A stretch of 64,000 nt of DNA from Taudactylus pleione. Lineage: Eukaryota; Chordata; Amphibia; Anura; Myobatrachidae. A program made the translations under genes and the position numbers. Below are positions 23,689 to 34,904 of the stretch, one piece after another; positions within the stretch are counted from its first letter, which is position 1; each line of letters starts with the position of its first letter. The stretch spans positions 18,090,501 to 18,154,500 of the forward strand of contig JAUIMM010000113.1 of the NCBI GenBank assembly GCA_031769625.1. The letters are read 5' to 3'. Below the pieces are notes generated by a model. The model was not told where the DNA came from. It ran no database searches and saw only the letters and a list, made by a program, of their open reading frames with translations.

Positions 23689-24921
23689 TTACCTAAAATA
23701 TCGGGCCACCACATCATCGCGTATGGCCCCCCCATATACTGACCTCCGACCAACCTCGGGGGGGCCATCCTCAGGTAAGGCATCCTCTGGCTGCATTGGA
23801 ACACCACTCCTTATGGCGATGTTGTGAAAGATCCCACACAGGACCACAATTTTCGAAACCATATCCGGCAAATACATGAGCTCACCACCAGAGCGGTGGA
23901 GGCATCTGAATCGGCCTTTTAAAAGGCCGATACAGCGCTCCACCACTTGCCTGGTGGCTGTAAGTGCAGTATTAAACTCACTTTGTGGACCTGGTGTGGG
24001 AGCCAAGTAAGGAGTGAGCAGCCAGGGCATGCAAGGGTATCCACTGTCTCCTGTGAAAAAGAATAGACAACATCAGGATCACTGTGTATGAAGCTTAACA
24101 TTGTTATGTACTAAAGGTCTCCACTTACCCAGAAGCCATGCATCACCAGCTTGTAGGTTGTTTAATTTGTGCCATATCCCTGATTGCTGGATGACGAAGG
24201 AGTCATGTGCACTTCCTGGTAATTTTGCATTCAGGGACAGGATCTGGAGGGAGGCATCACATACCACCATTACATTCAGGGAGTGATAGTGTTTCCTGTT
24301 TCGAAATATGGCCTCCAGCCATGCTGGAGGCTGAAGTGGTATGTGAGTACCATCCACAACCCCTATGATGTGTGGGAAGCCACCTATTTGGTAAAAATTG
24401 GCCTTGGCCACACTAAGGGCACCCATATCCAAAGGCATTTGAATAAAATGATGGAGGTGCTTGAAAAGTGCCTCCATCACTGCCCTCAGGATCCGGGAAA
24501 AGGAGGATTGTGAGATGCCTGCCACTATTCCCACTGTTGTTTGAAACGATTCTGAGGCACAGAAATGTAACACCGCCATAAATTGCGTAAGTGGTGGTAT
24601 TGCTGTAGGACTGTCAATTTGCCGCTCAAGATCACTCTCTATTAATGAGAGAGTGTCTATGATGATTTTGGGAGGAAGATGGTAGCGTCTTAAAACCTTA
24701 TCATCGGGCATTCCAAAAAGGGTGACACGTGTTCGAAATATCGGGGGCCTTGCACGCCTACGATGCCTACGCCTGGGACGAGATTGAGGTTGGTCGGCTT
24801 CTGGGAGCATGGCCAGAACTATCCGCCCTAGATCAACCTGAAATGGCAAGATTGTAATGTAAGGCTTTGGACCCACCCCAAAAGAAAATTCAAAACAACT
24901 TAGCTTGATGATACCATCCAT
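23689..24921 (-). CDS. PIF/Harbinger transposase (two exons, intact)
   Basis: Exon 1 is 24921-24129 and exon 2 is 24050-23689. The 78-base intron has a GTAAGT donor and CACAG acceptor, and the joined frame is 384 codons plus stop. It is a DDE-type nuclease (DDE_Tnp_4 family) that cuts and pastes the element at 3-bp targets in the nucleus. Visible motifs: an Arg-rich basic segment at about 48-58, VVDGTHIP with D190, PGSAHDS with D240, GDSGYP with D266 across the exon join, and VVERCIGLLKGRF with E302. All acidic residues used by the family are present. The true start may be Met38, because a splice acceptor (CATTTCAG) lies just before it. It is convergent with the first Myb-like gene and divergent from the second. 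Confidence 0.93.
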
Positions 24922-25935
24922 TGCTGCTTACATGCCGGGGTATTGTCATGATACGTCCAAACTGAAATTAATCACAAAAATTATTTGAAAAATTTCACTC
25001 TGTGCATTTTTGTTTCTAAATTTTGTGCTAGACCAAACTTAAGATATGCGAAACACACATTTGGCAAAAGAGCAAAACGACATTGCACACAGTACATCAA
25101 AATGGGTTGAAATGTTTGCCCAAAAAGCGAAAGGGCAACCTCAAAAAAATTAAAATGATTAATAAGCATTTAAAAATGCGCAAATTAGTTTGCAAATACA
25201 AGTCCCAATAGTAAGTAGTAAAAATGCGCTAATTAGTTTGCAAATACAAGTCCCAATAGTAAGTAGTAAAAATGTGCTAATTAGTTCGCAAATACAAGTC
25301 CCAATAGTAAGTAGTAAAAATGCGCTAATTAGTTCGCAAATACAAGTCCCAATAGTAAGTAGTAAAAATGCGCTAATTAGTTCGCAAATACAAGTCCCAA
25401 TAGTAAGTAGTAAAAATGCGCTAATTAGTTCACAAATACAAGATAAAAAATGGACTTACCAAGAGCAAATATATAAGAGTCCAAATCAAAAGGTCTTTGG
25501 GTCCGAAATTAATCAAAAGCTAAAATATATGAAATTATGGATCCAAAATTTACAAAAATGAAGAAACACAATGAAACAACAATTGATCAAAAGTTAGACT
25601 TCACAAAACTTAACAAATCAAGAAACGAGGTAAAAAAAAAAAAAAAAAAAGAACGGAAAATAAAAACGCAAATCTACCAAACAAAATAATCTCCAACCGC
25701 CAACTCCTTTATACGCAAACAATAAACTCCAACCAAGGTAACCTCCAACAATCCAAAAACGCCACCTCGACTCGAGCCACACCAAGCCATAAATAGTGTT
25801 TCGTTTCCCGCACAAATTAAGGAGGGATCATAGGAACGCACAATCAATGATGCGGCCGCAAAATAAGGACGCATGTATAAATACGTCATGAAAACACATT
25901 AAAATTCTGGTGTATTTCTTGATTGGACCTCAGAC
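24922..25935. promoter_or_regulatory. Divergent intergenic region of the Harbinger element
   Basis: Holds the 48-bp repeat array and A-rich stretches between the divergent transposase and second Myb-like gene, so it must carry both promoters. No certain TATA box can be picked out. Inference from layout. Confidence 0.5.
25171..25441. repeat. 48-bp tandem array between divergent genes
   Basis: About 5.6 units, each with GCGCTAATTAGTTCGCAAAT and ACAAGTCCCAATAGTAAGTA; only a few substitutions separate units. The palindromic CTAATTAG repeats once per unit. Because 48 is a multiple of three, the array leaves an open frame with a repeated 16-residue peptide, which I do not consider a gene. Confidence 0.9.
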
Positions 25936-27217
25936 ATGGCGACAGACCAGGGAAACAATGCCCAAGAGTCAGGCGGTAAGTCTTTCATGCATTTTGTATC
26001 AATGATTAATTTGAAACATAAGATTGGGCAAGTTGTGATTTTGTGAAATCTGAATATTTACACAAATAGGTGAGGAGGATGACATGGAAGAGGCTGCCGG
26101 GCCCAGTATTCCGGCCAAAGCTGCCAAAAAAAAAAGGCAGCCACATTTCACAAGAAAGGAGATGGAGGTTTTGATACAGAAGTGTGTGGACATCCTGCCA
26201 CAGGCAGACAGGAATATGAGTCTAAGCCAGAAGGGGAGAATGTGGGAAGAGGTAGCCGTTGCTGTCAATAGGGTGGGTGATTATGTCCGTCTAGCCCGGG
26301 ATGTCAAACGGCGGTAAGTAAACACTTGCCCCCCCTAAAAACAAACACCATTTTAAACAAAAGGATAATGGCTTCCATTTTTTCCCACAGATGGGGCGAC
26401 TTCAAATATCGCCTAAAGCAAAAACTCGCGGACAGGGCTAGGCATGCAAGGGGGACAGGTGGGGGTCCCACCCCTGTGTCATTGGAGTTGACCGATTTAG
26501 AAGAGCTGGCACAGGGGTGTGTGCAGCCTGTGGAGGTGTTTGGCGTGTCCAACATGGATACGGACATGCCAGACTTTGTGGCTCCTCATGTTGTCCCAGG
26601 TAAATCTTTGGATGTCATCAACTCTGAAATGTTATTGTGCCAACATGTAGATTCTAATGTGAGGCTTTTCTCTTTTTTCCTAACAGAGACACAGGCGGAT
26701 AAGTCTGCTCCAGAGGGGAGCCTTGGCCGCCGAATTTCTGCTGGCTCGGCAGGGGAGGAACCAGTACATCCGGCTGAGGACCCTGCAGAAGCCAGTCCAG
26801 GGCAATCCCCCTCGCAGGCAGTGTCCCTCCTCACAGAACTCAATTTCAAATCAGATTTCCATACGGAGATTCTGCAGAGGATGGACGCCAGTCTGCTACG
26901 GGTGGCTGAGGCCCTGGAGCAAAATGCTGCGGCCAACGTGACCATTGGTCAGGGCCTGGCGGAAAATACCAGGGCCAACATCCGCATCGCCAATGCCCAG
27001 GGCAGCTCATTCGCCAGCACATGGTGGAGCTGACCTCCCTTCCTGCCGGAACATCAGGATCCTCTGGCACAAAACATCAGCCAATCCTCCAAATGTGCCT
27101 AGCCCTGTGCCTAGTCCAGAGGCCACAACATCTGCCTCTGGACAGGCCAGCCCGATGACATCCCGGACCCGGTCTGGCGCCCTCCCTCCCCCATCCAAAC
27201 GAGTGAAAAAACGATGA
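25936..27217 (+). CDS. Myb/SANT-like protein of the Harbinger element, second partner gene (four exons, C-terminal frameshifts)
   Basis: Exons 25936-25975, 26070-26313, 26391-26599 and 26687 onward join in frame with GT-AG introns. Residues about 28-115 form a Myb/SANT domain: basic KAAKKKRQPHFTRKEMEVL, a WEEVAVAVN helix and VKRRWGDFKYRL as recognition helix. An acidic/Ser-Pro linker and an amphipathic helical C-terminal region follow. In the current frame translation stops at 27033 (279 residues). Protein-like sequence continues in a second frame (LIRQHMVELTSLP from 27006) and then a third, ending in a basic PPPSKRVKKR tail at 27217. This implies two one-base deletions near 27002 and 27080, or sequence errors. 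It is the canonical Harbinger Myb-like partner. A poly(A) signal lies at 27430-27435. Confidence 0.82.
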
Positions 27218-27429
27218 CAGCAATGGTGACTTTTCCCACAATCCTTCTGTGCTTGGCTCATATTCCTTTCTGGTCAAAACTTCCCTCTCCTTTCTTGTGA
27301 AATGTTTTAAAAAAAATTTTGTATGTTTATGTCAACAGTTATGTTGGGCCAATTTGTTTGATTTTGGGACATATCTTTGGCAAAAAAAGATGTTCCCAAA
27401 TTTATTATTTTTTTTTATTTTGTTTGAGC

Positions 27430-27435
27430 AATAAA
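27430..27435 (+). terminator. Poly(A) signal of the second Myb-like gene
   Basis: AATAAA about 210 bases after the 27217 stop. Confidence 0.5.
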
Positions 27436-27439
27436 TTGA

Positions 27440-28248
27440 AACAAAAAATCTGACATTGGATTGTGAAATTATGGTACAAATAGGTTACATTTAATCCTGG
27501 ACCAAAAGGCAAAAACTGGGAAAAAAATAAAATAAAAAATGGGCTCTTTAAGGAACGTTTAAAAAATCATATAACGAGGCAAATTCAAGAGGCAAAAATA
27601 AAATGGTGCGAAAATTAAAACATGATGACATTATTGTTACAATAGGCCCTAACCACCAAATTGAGGGCAAAATAAACCCCCACAAATGTACGCAAATTGA
27701 TTGTGTCATCCTGACATTAGCAGCTCTGATTTCCACCTGCGTACGGTTTTGTGCTATCCCAAAAAACTGATTTCAAAACACATACCAAGCCGGTTTTCAA
27801 TCCAACACTAATTGCTTTTCAGCCCTCCCGCGATTAATCGCAACAACATCGTGGAGTCCCGGGACGGAGGAGAAGGCCATCGCCAATGTGGTCGAGTAAT
27901 CCAGACCCTAAGCTGTGCGAGCATTTTGAAGGGAAAGAGGATCATCCAGTGACGTATGAGTCGGTCCGAACACATTTTACGCTCGTATTTGCTAATGTAT
28001 GTACGCCCCAAAAATGCCTCGCCACGCCTGCGTTTTTCCATCTCCACCCCCGTCAACACCCAAAAACGCCCTGTTCTGTCAATCACATTTGACATGTCAC
28101 TTCCTGTACGCTATTTGACGAACGAGACCAAAAAAGCTCGCAATCTGCCGTACGCACATGCGCACTGTTACACCGACGCATGCGCGGTTATTCAACATCG
28201 GAACGCAACGAGCGTACTGCTGTTTGCGAGTGGCTCTGAATGAGGGCC
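27440..28248. other. 3' noncoding region and right end of the Harbinger element
   Basis: No gene. The last ~250 bases carry blocks shared with MITEs of the window: GCCTGCGTTTTTCCATCTCC, TGTCAATCAC, GCATGCGC and GAGCGTAC. These are candidate transposase or Myb binding sites. Confidence 0.6.
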
Positions 28249-28251
28249 AAT

Positions 28252-28555
28252 GTCACTTGATGAGAGATGCTGTGCTGATTATTTGAAAGATTGCGGAATC
28301 TCAATGTTTGCATGTGATATAGGTCGTCACTAGTCAGTTTTCACAAGCCATCAATGTGCGAGAATGGGTGCACAGTCAAATTAATATCAAGGTTGTTTAT
28401 AAAACTAGCAACTGAGAAGTTTACTAAGCAAATATGGGGGCAAATATAAAGCCATTGCTGGTGCAAGGGTTCATATTTTACATCCCTTGATTTTAAGCTT
28501 TCACAAAATGTACACTTTTTTATCGCTCCCTCAATTGATAATGTATTTCAGACTA
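28252..28555. other. No recognisable feature
   Basis: Short mixed stretch between elements. Confidence 0.4.
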
Positions 28556-28789
28556 TGGGCCTGATTTGGAGTTGTACACTATGCCGATGATTTCGCAGTT
28601 GAACGATTATCGGTAATCTGTGCATGCGCCCCCAAGTCGCAAGGCGCATGCGTCAGGTTACATTACCCTTGCAGCACATAACCGTCACCAAGTCTATGTC
28701 CCTCCTGCCTCAGCCATCTCTACCTCGCCTACTTCCTGCACTCAGTTCCCCCTCTACAGACTCTTGCCTCGTGTCATCTGTCCGTCTCC

Positions 28790-29043
28790 CCTAGATTGTA
28801 AGCTCTTAGGAGCAGGGTCCTCCTCCCCACTGTCTCACAGCCTTCTTCTTTAGCACTTCTATGACAGCCTTCACCTTCCCAGCTGTATTGTATATGGAGA
28901 ATTGAATTGCTAATTGTTATTTGTGCTCTGTTTATAAGTTGGTTACTGTATTGTAATGTAATGTTCTGTGTACCCTTTACTGTATGTATGGCGCTGCGGA
29001 CCTCTTGTGGCACCCTATAAATAAAATGTAATAATAATAATAA
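28790..29043 (+). mobile_element. L2-like LINE 3' tail
   Basis: Starts TAGATTGTAAGCTCTTAGGA then GCAGGG, and ends CCCTATAAATAAAATG plus (TAA)n. This layout is the conserved 3' end of vertebrate L2/CR1-clade LINEs. No coding part is present, so it is 5'-truncated. Confidence 0.7.
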
Positions 29044-29061
29044 TTACCATAGTTGCACACT

Positions 29062-29264
29062 GAGGGGTCTACTTATCAAGCAGTGAAAAGTGTGGAGAAG
29101 TGGACCAGTGGAGAAGTTGCCCATAGCAACCAATTAGCTTTGAAGTAGCATTTATCAAGTACAATCTATAAAATAGTAGGTAGGAGCTGATTAGTCACTA
29201 TGGGCAACTTATCCACTGGTCCACTTCTCCACACTTTTCACTGCTTGATAAATAGATCCCTAAA
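29062..29264. mobile_element. Fold-back MITE, GCCCATAGCAACC family
   Basis: The left arm (CTACTTATCAAGCAGTGAAA, then GTGTGGAGAAGTGGACCAGT) recurs inverted at the right with very few differences over about 60 bp, around a loop near 29150. TA-target type by family resemblance; the duplication itself is unclear. Confidence 0.75.
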
Positions 29265-29902
29265 ACTCTTTATACGCAAAGTGAATGGCATTCAGGGAGC
29301 ATTTGGTGGAGGAAACAGGAAGTGGCTGCAAAACATAGGCACGTCAAAACCATTTTTCTCAGGCTGCAACTGCGATCCTGTATGCATGAAATTTGGCGCT
29401 GGTGTCTCAGTTTCCTTGGCTATTCTGTTTGACCATAGACTTACTCAGGGCTGCGATAACAGAATAATCTGCGATCAGTGCTGCATCTTTGTATACAGAT
29501 GCTTGGATCTGCAAAGCCACCAGTGGGCATCTCAATATAAAGCCCGGCGTCTGCAACATTTCCATATTTTCACACATCCACTGCGTACACATTCGCAGTA
29601 GCAGCATAATTAGCATATAACTCAGAATCAGGCCAAGTAACTCTAATTTTACATTGACTCTACCCTCGTTTTACACAATCACATTTTTATATTGTTGTAC
29701 AGCTGTTTTTCTTTGTATGTATTGCTGGTGTTAAGTACAATAAGGTACTGTACATTTATGCTTTGGTAGTGCAAATGTCCCAAAATAGTGCATTAAGGAC
29801 TACAGTAGATGACTTTGATTAGAGTGAGGAAATGATTATTACTTTTCTCTTCAAGTTAACATTTTGTTTTCTTGCACAGATATGTTTTATATCTATCTAC
29901 TA

Positions 29903-30294
29903 CAGGGGCATTTTTAGAGAGGAGGGTGCCCGTGTGCAGTCTCTGTCACGGGCCCCCTCCTCTCAGTCCGGCGGCCGGCAGCGCACTGATCTCATCGCGG
30001 CTAGCGCCGCACTGATAGACTCTGGGCATTAGAGTGTGCCCAGAGTCTATAGCGCATGCGCAGTTCACCGGGAAAATGGCCATGGCAGCCATTTTCCCTG
30101 TACTGTGCATGCGCAAAATGAGGGGAAAATGGTTGCGGCGGCCATTTTCAATGCGTTTTACAGCGCTGACACCAGTGCCGACATGGGACGCTGGAGAGGT
30201 ATAATATGGGTGCAAGGTGTGCGGTGTGGGCCCCCCCTGGACCCAGCGGTCCGTGTGCACCGCACACCCTGCACCCATTATAAATACGCCCCTG
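29903..30294. mobile_element. hAT-type MITE, 392 bp
   Basis: CAGGGGCATTTTTA and TAAATACGCCCCTG are inverted ends. ATCTACTA (29895-29902) and ATCTACTG (30295-30302) match at 7 of 8 bases. The interior holds GC-rich hairpins (CAGAGTCTAT pair, GCGCATGCGCA pair, AATGGCCATGGCAGCCATT). Confidence 0.85.
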
Positions 30295-30591
30295 ATCTAC
30301 TGTACATTCTAGAACAGACTGTTTCATTCAGTTAACCACTGAGGACAATAACAATTTGCCTTTGTTTTTGGTTTTCCTTAGAAGTTCAAGTTTTTTTAAG
30401 GTTTTCCTTCAAGTATACTTTAGTATATTACACTAATGTTGTCGAGTGCGCTGAAATCGTAAAAAAGGGGTTTGACATTTGAATTATTGATTGCCACTTC
30501 CCCTGGATGTCTTTAATACAAAAGCCAAAAGTAAATATGATCACTGTTTTAGAATTGGGTTTGCACTGACTTACAATACATATCATAATAA

Positions 30592-30775
30592 GGTGGGTAT
30601 TCATGAAAGTTTAGAGAGAGTTGATTGGTTGGCACTTTATATCCATCTACTTTATCTCTCTCCGAGGCTTAGTAAATAGACCGCACAGCCTTTAAATTGA
30701 CAGTTCGGAGCTGATTGGTTGGTACTTTATCTCTGACAATTTTATCTTTCTCTAAGCTTTGACATTTACCCCCCT
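30592..30775. mobile_element. Fold-back MITE, TTGATTGGTTGG family
   Basis: Paired blocks around TTGATTGGTTGGCACTTTAT and CTGATTGGTTGGTACTTTAT with TCTCTC/GAGAGA flanks. Related to 33845-34000. Ends approximate. Confidence 0.5.
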
Positions 30776-30800
30776 TAAACACAAGCAATTCATATCTAGG

Positions 30801-30994
30801 GGAAAATGTAATAGGCTGTGGCTTTCAGGCATCTGCGAGTCCCGTGCAAGACTGCCCAATGTTTTAAAGTACCAGTCTTTATAGGCAAAATCAACCTGGT
30901 TTTGCCTACTAAAAGACTGCTACTTTAATACACTGGGCAGTCTTGCACGGGACTCGCCAATGTCTCAAAACCACAGCCTATTACATTTACCTCT
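30801..30994. mobile_element. Fold-back MITE with ~60-bp arms
   Basis: AAATGTAATAGGCTGTGG at the left is inverted as CCACAGCCTATTACATTT at the right. The arms extend through GCGAGTCCCGTGCAAGACTG and AAAGTA blocks almost to the centre, so nearly the whole element is one stem. Superfamily unknown. Confidence 0.8.
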
Positions 30995-30996
30995 TA

Positions 30997-32930
30997 CAGT
31001 CTTTGTATGGATTATTACAAGACTGCATAGACATTGGGCGGGTCCGGGGGGCATGGTCACCGGAATGGGCATGAGAATCCACCTGTAATGATGTAGATTC
31101 CTATGGGGTGCCCACCTGCGAAGCTACAGCGCATGCTTCGGGGACATGGTCATGCAGGGAAAGTGCGTGTGGTTGTAACTCGCCCGCTCTTACAGGCCCC
31201 TACCGAGACCTATGGCTGGGTACTTTGTGTAATTAATCCCCACCTCTCGGAGTCCTGGCATGTGTATGATGGTACGGTTACCAAGTGATGATTTGCTGGA
31301 ATGCTACATTAACCCTAGTATTTTTTGTAGCTCTCAAAGGTACTTTTGTCATTTTGTCTTGCCTCAAAGTACAGATTTTATTTTATAATACAGTTGTACA
31401 GTATAATACTCATAACACATTTTAACATTTGTTAATGCCTATTCCTATTTAGTAACAACCACCTTCTCATTTTCCTGTCCTCTTGTACCAAGTTTTGCAC
31501 CCGCTGGTGTATCATATGTTTATCCGCACATAAGTTGTATTAGCGCATTGCATTGCATTGCATTGTAATAAAGGTGACATACAAAGTTCTACAGTAAGAA
31601 CAAAAAAAGTTTAAGTGAAAACAATTCTCCATATGGAATCATTCACCATGGAATGATTTGCACTGGTAAATTGTGGTAGCCAACTTTTACTTCTTATCAG
31701 AGCTTAGTGAATATAGATCTAGTGTTGTAAGTGTTCAGTATAAAAGAATTGTGAACAGATGTACTGCCTAGGGGAACAGACTTGGTGTTTCACACCTATT
31801 ATTGGAGGCAGGCTTTTTGCAAACATGTACTGAGCAATAAAGCTATGAGCACATTGTTCTTAAATAGATAGTCCAAGTATTGAAGTGCTTTTATGCATAA
31901 TGAGCTACAGTATACCTGCAACAGATGTACAATATGCTTTGATCATGAAGATATAAGTGTACTTCTGTTGTCTGTTCTACCCTTATGTACTGTGCTACTG
32001 TACTGTTGTGGAGCCATGTAAAGAAAACATAACAATAGTAATAGTTTTAATTTCTATTAATGACATGTTTTGTCCTATGTACAAAACTAACGTTGGGTTT
32101 AACTTAACAGTTTGCTATGATATTTTGGCTTATTCCATAAAGCTTTACTATACTGTATATAGTACGCTGGGCGCAATCGGTGAACTATAGCAAGTAGCAC
32201 TTAGACAAGTCATGATCTCACTAATGCTCGGTCACTTGTGTTTCCCATGGACATGTGATATTAGCAGGAGGTTTTAATTTCTTGGTAAGAACTCGTCCTC
32301 ACTCATGCTTTGCTGACATCTGATGATGTAGAACTCTTCAACTCAGACACAAAAGTGGTTCAAGAGTCACAACATCACCAAGTGCATCACAAAGTGCAAA
32401 GTCATAGACATAAGGCGCTGACAAGAATGTCATGCTAAAGGATATGTAGTTACAGTGATAGCTTTAGCTGTATTGTGACAATAGTGCAAATTTGCAGTGA
32501 CTGCTAAGTCACCGCAAATTGTGTTAAATTTACATGAAATTGGCCTTCAAAAATGCCAAATGTAATTCCCAGTCATTTGGAGGGTGAAAATTCAAAATTG
32601 CCACAATGTGTGGTAGGTTTATAACCCACAAATCACCAGAGGCTTGCAACTGTACAGGGTGTTAAAGGCCCCCTTGCTACATAAAACCAGTTAATATGGC
32701 ATTGGGCCCTTCCTATTACCCCATGGCTATGGATACCAGGGTAATAAAAAAATTGTGACCTCTCAATAAGTTTTTTTTTTGGGGGGGTGCCTTTACAATA
32801 TATGTGTAACAAATAAATCCAGCCCCCATAGATACTTTAAAAAAAATGCATCCTATTAAAATACATAATACCCTTTTGTTCCCTTATAATAAAATAATAA
32901 GTGGCATCATAATACTAAAATACAAAAGGT
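30997..32930. other. No gene; short ATTGC repeat
   Basis: AT-rich sequence. A (GCATT)n pentanucleotide run sits at about 31543-31566. No coding signature. Confidence 0.4.
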
Positions 32931-32934
32931 TCAC

Positions 32935-33045
32935 CTAGCGAGTTCTACTCTATTGGTTGCATGGTGGCTCAGTGGCTAGTGTTGCTGCTTTGATTGGCTG
33001 CTATGGGTAACACCTCCCCACACTTTAGTAAATATACCCCTAGTG
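32935..33045. mobile_element. SINE-like head joined to half a fold-back MITE
   Basis: GGTGGCTCAGTGGCTAG resembles the tRNA-like A-box head of a common amphibian/fish repeat. It breaks off at a GATTGGCTGCTATGGG arm ending CTTTAGTAAATA next to TA, which is the right half of the 12781 MITE family. Confidence 0.45.
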
Positions 33046-33121
33046 TGTGTTTGTATAGAAGAAAATTTAGACTAAGCACAATTAGGGCAGGGATTTTTGG
33101 AAAACAAAGAATAATGTGGTA

Positions 33122-33288
33122 TATTTACTAAAGTGCAGGTTTATAGAAGTGGAGTTGTTGCCCATAGTTACTAATCAGCTTCTATTATCTTCTCAAAGGT
33201 GCTAGGTAAATGATAAATAGAATCTGAGTGGTTGCTATGGGCAACAACTACACTTCTAAAAACCCGCACCATTTAAACAAAAATAATA
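33122..33288. mobile_element. TA-target fold-back MITE
   Basis: TATTTACTAAAGTGC next to TA at the left, with AGAAGTGGAGTTGTTGCCCA and its inverted copy TGGGCAACAACTACACTTCT inside. The right end is decayed. Same family as 12781-12943. Confidence 0.7.
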
Positions 33289-33294
33289 ACAAAA

Positions 33295-33838
33295 ACATTT
33301 CACAAAACACAATCCCACTGATTGTCACACATCACTGTTCAAGTAACTACAGCATATTCTCTTTAAGGCCACCTGTGTTGATTGCATCCTTTTCAAACCA
33401 GATAAATAATGCTAGGGAGAAACCAAAAGACTATTTAAAGAAAATTGACTTCAGAGTTTGTTAAAAAAATGTTACCTCCCCATGAAGCCCAATTAGCGTT
33501 ATTATTATACAATCCTCTTGTTCCAAAAGCACGCACACTTTAAAGAAGTAAGATAGATAGATATGTATTCAGTTATACTTTAACATATTAGTATTGTTTA
33601 TTATGTGTACTGGTTGCATATGAAATTGACTTCTAAAGCAAACTTTTGATGTTTCAATAATACTATTTCCATTTAGTGTTCAATATTTTATACATGGGAA
33701 TACTGGCAACAATATGGCTCTCTTTGTACACTTATTCGTCAGTATAGATTTACATTTACTGATTTTTTATTTACTTTACTTTGTGCTTTTCTTTTTAGAC
33801 ACCAGCTACTCCAAAAATATGTAGAAAACCAAAATCAT
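33295..33838. other. No recognisable feature
   Basis: AT-rich; short (GATA)n run near 33550. Confidence 0.4.
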
Positions 33839-33844
33839 TCTAAG

Positions 33845-34000
33845 GGGAAATTCATCAAAGCATGATAAGAGATAAAGTGGAGAGAGATAAAGTACCAACC
33901 AATCAGCTTCTGTCATTTTTCAAACACAGCCTGTAAGCTGACAGTTAGGAACTGATTGGTTGGTACCTTTGTTTGTGGAAGCTAATTCACCAAGGAGTAC
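33845..34000. mobile_element. Fold-back MITE, CAACCAATCAG family
   Basis: GGAAATTCATCAAAGC at the left pairs with GCTAATTCACCAAGG-type sequence at the right only loosely; inside, TACCAACCAATCAG is inverted as CTGATTGGTTGGTA. Diverged copy. Confidence 0.5.
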
Positions 34001-34002
34001 TT

Positions 34003-34903
34003 GATGTCATTCATTAGGCACGTGATGTCATATAAACTGGTCATATTTCTATTCATTTAATAAAATATTGCCTAATGTTTATAAAAAAAAAAAAAAAACA
34101 TACATTTGTGCATCTCTACATCACATCTTTCCGTAGTCATTACTGCTTTAAAATAAGTATTTTGTACAATTTTCTATTCTTGCTGGTAATTCAGCAAACT
34201 TATCTGTCCATATATTTGTCATCCTACTACATGTATTCTGTATAATTTTTTAAAGACGCCTATCTTTCTCATAGTACAGCAAATGATGTATGACGGCCTC
34301 TGGGAATGCTGAGAAGGCAGAAGCAATAATGACACTTTAGCTATCCTCTTCAGCTCAGAAAATCATACATTTGGTCCATTGCACCAAGAATACTATGCAC
34401 TAGTAACTGTACAATGTTCTGATTTCCCTTGTATATTGTACCGCTTGACAGAATACTTAACTACTTATTATCGTGCTATAGGAAAAAAAATACATTATAT
34501 TTTTGAAGAGTAATGATTTGGATTTTCAGTTGGTCACAACACCTATTAAACCAACATTAGGAAAAGGTGCCCTCCAAAGTAAAACTATAATGAAGTAATG
34601 AACACAGTTGAGTAGCAAAATTCAGGGAAAAAAATGTAGACTGTACTGTAGCATTCAAACCAAGTTCCTATTAAAAAGGAGTGGGATGTGTCCTGGCACA
34701 TTTCTCGAAAAATATTATGAATGACACCAAGTCATGCTCACCCTTCTATGGAAGAAGAGGTAATCGCAATATCTTCAGAGCCACTGTATCCTCTGATCGC
34801 ACCTGAAAGATGACATTGGTTTTATCCTTTTTCTTAATTTTTTTTTACAGTCATTGCAAAGTATTAAATGGTTTATTCATCTTCATGGTCAGCTGTTTAT
34901 AAT
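34003..34903. other. No recognisable feature
   Basis: AT-rich with an A16 run near 34090; no coding signature. Confidence 0.4.
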
Positions 34904-34904
34904 A

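Larger units (their letters stand above)
20822..28248. mobile_element. Autonomous PIF/Harbinger transposon, 7.4 kb, three genes
   Basis: The terminal repeats GGCCCTCATTCAGA and TCTGAATGAGGGCC are perfect inverted copies, flanked by AAT on both sides (20819-20821 and 28249-28251). Between them lie a plus-strand Myb/SANT-like gene (21496-22860), a minus-strand Harbinger transposase (23689-24921) and a second plus-strand Myb/SANT-like gene (25936-27217). Known Harbinger elements encode a DDE transposase plus one Myb-like protein that helps its nuclear import and DNA binding; two such partners in one element is unusual. Uninterrupted transposase frame, consensus splice sites, poly(A) signals and an exact duplication argue for a young insertion. 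Confidence 0.93.
28557..29634. mobile_element. Composite Harbinger-like element with internal insertions
   Basis: GGGCCTGATTTGGAG at the left and CTCAGAATCAGGCC at the right resemble Harbinger MITE ends in inverted orientation. The flanking trinucleotides do not match, so this may be two separate ends. An L2-like tail and a fold-back MITE lie between them. Confidence 0.4.

Noticed and set aside
25171..25441. CRISPR-like array
   Set aside because: Units are contiguous tandem copies without unique spacers, in a eukaryotic transposon.
25190..25561. Open frame with a repeated 16-residue peptide
   Set aside because: A consequence of the 48-bp tandem unit being divisible by three, in a presumed promoter region.
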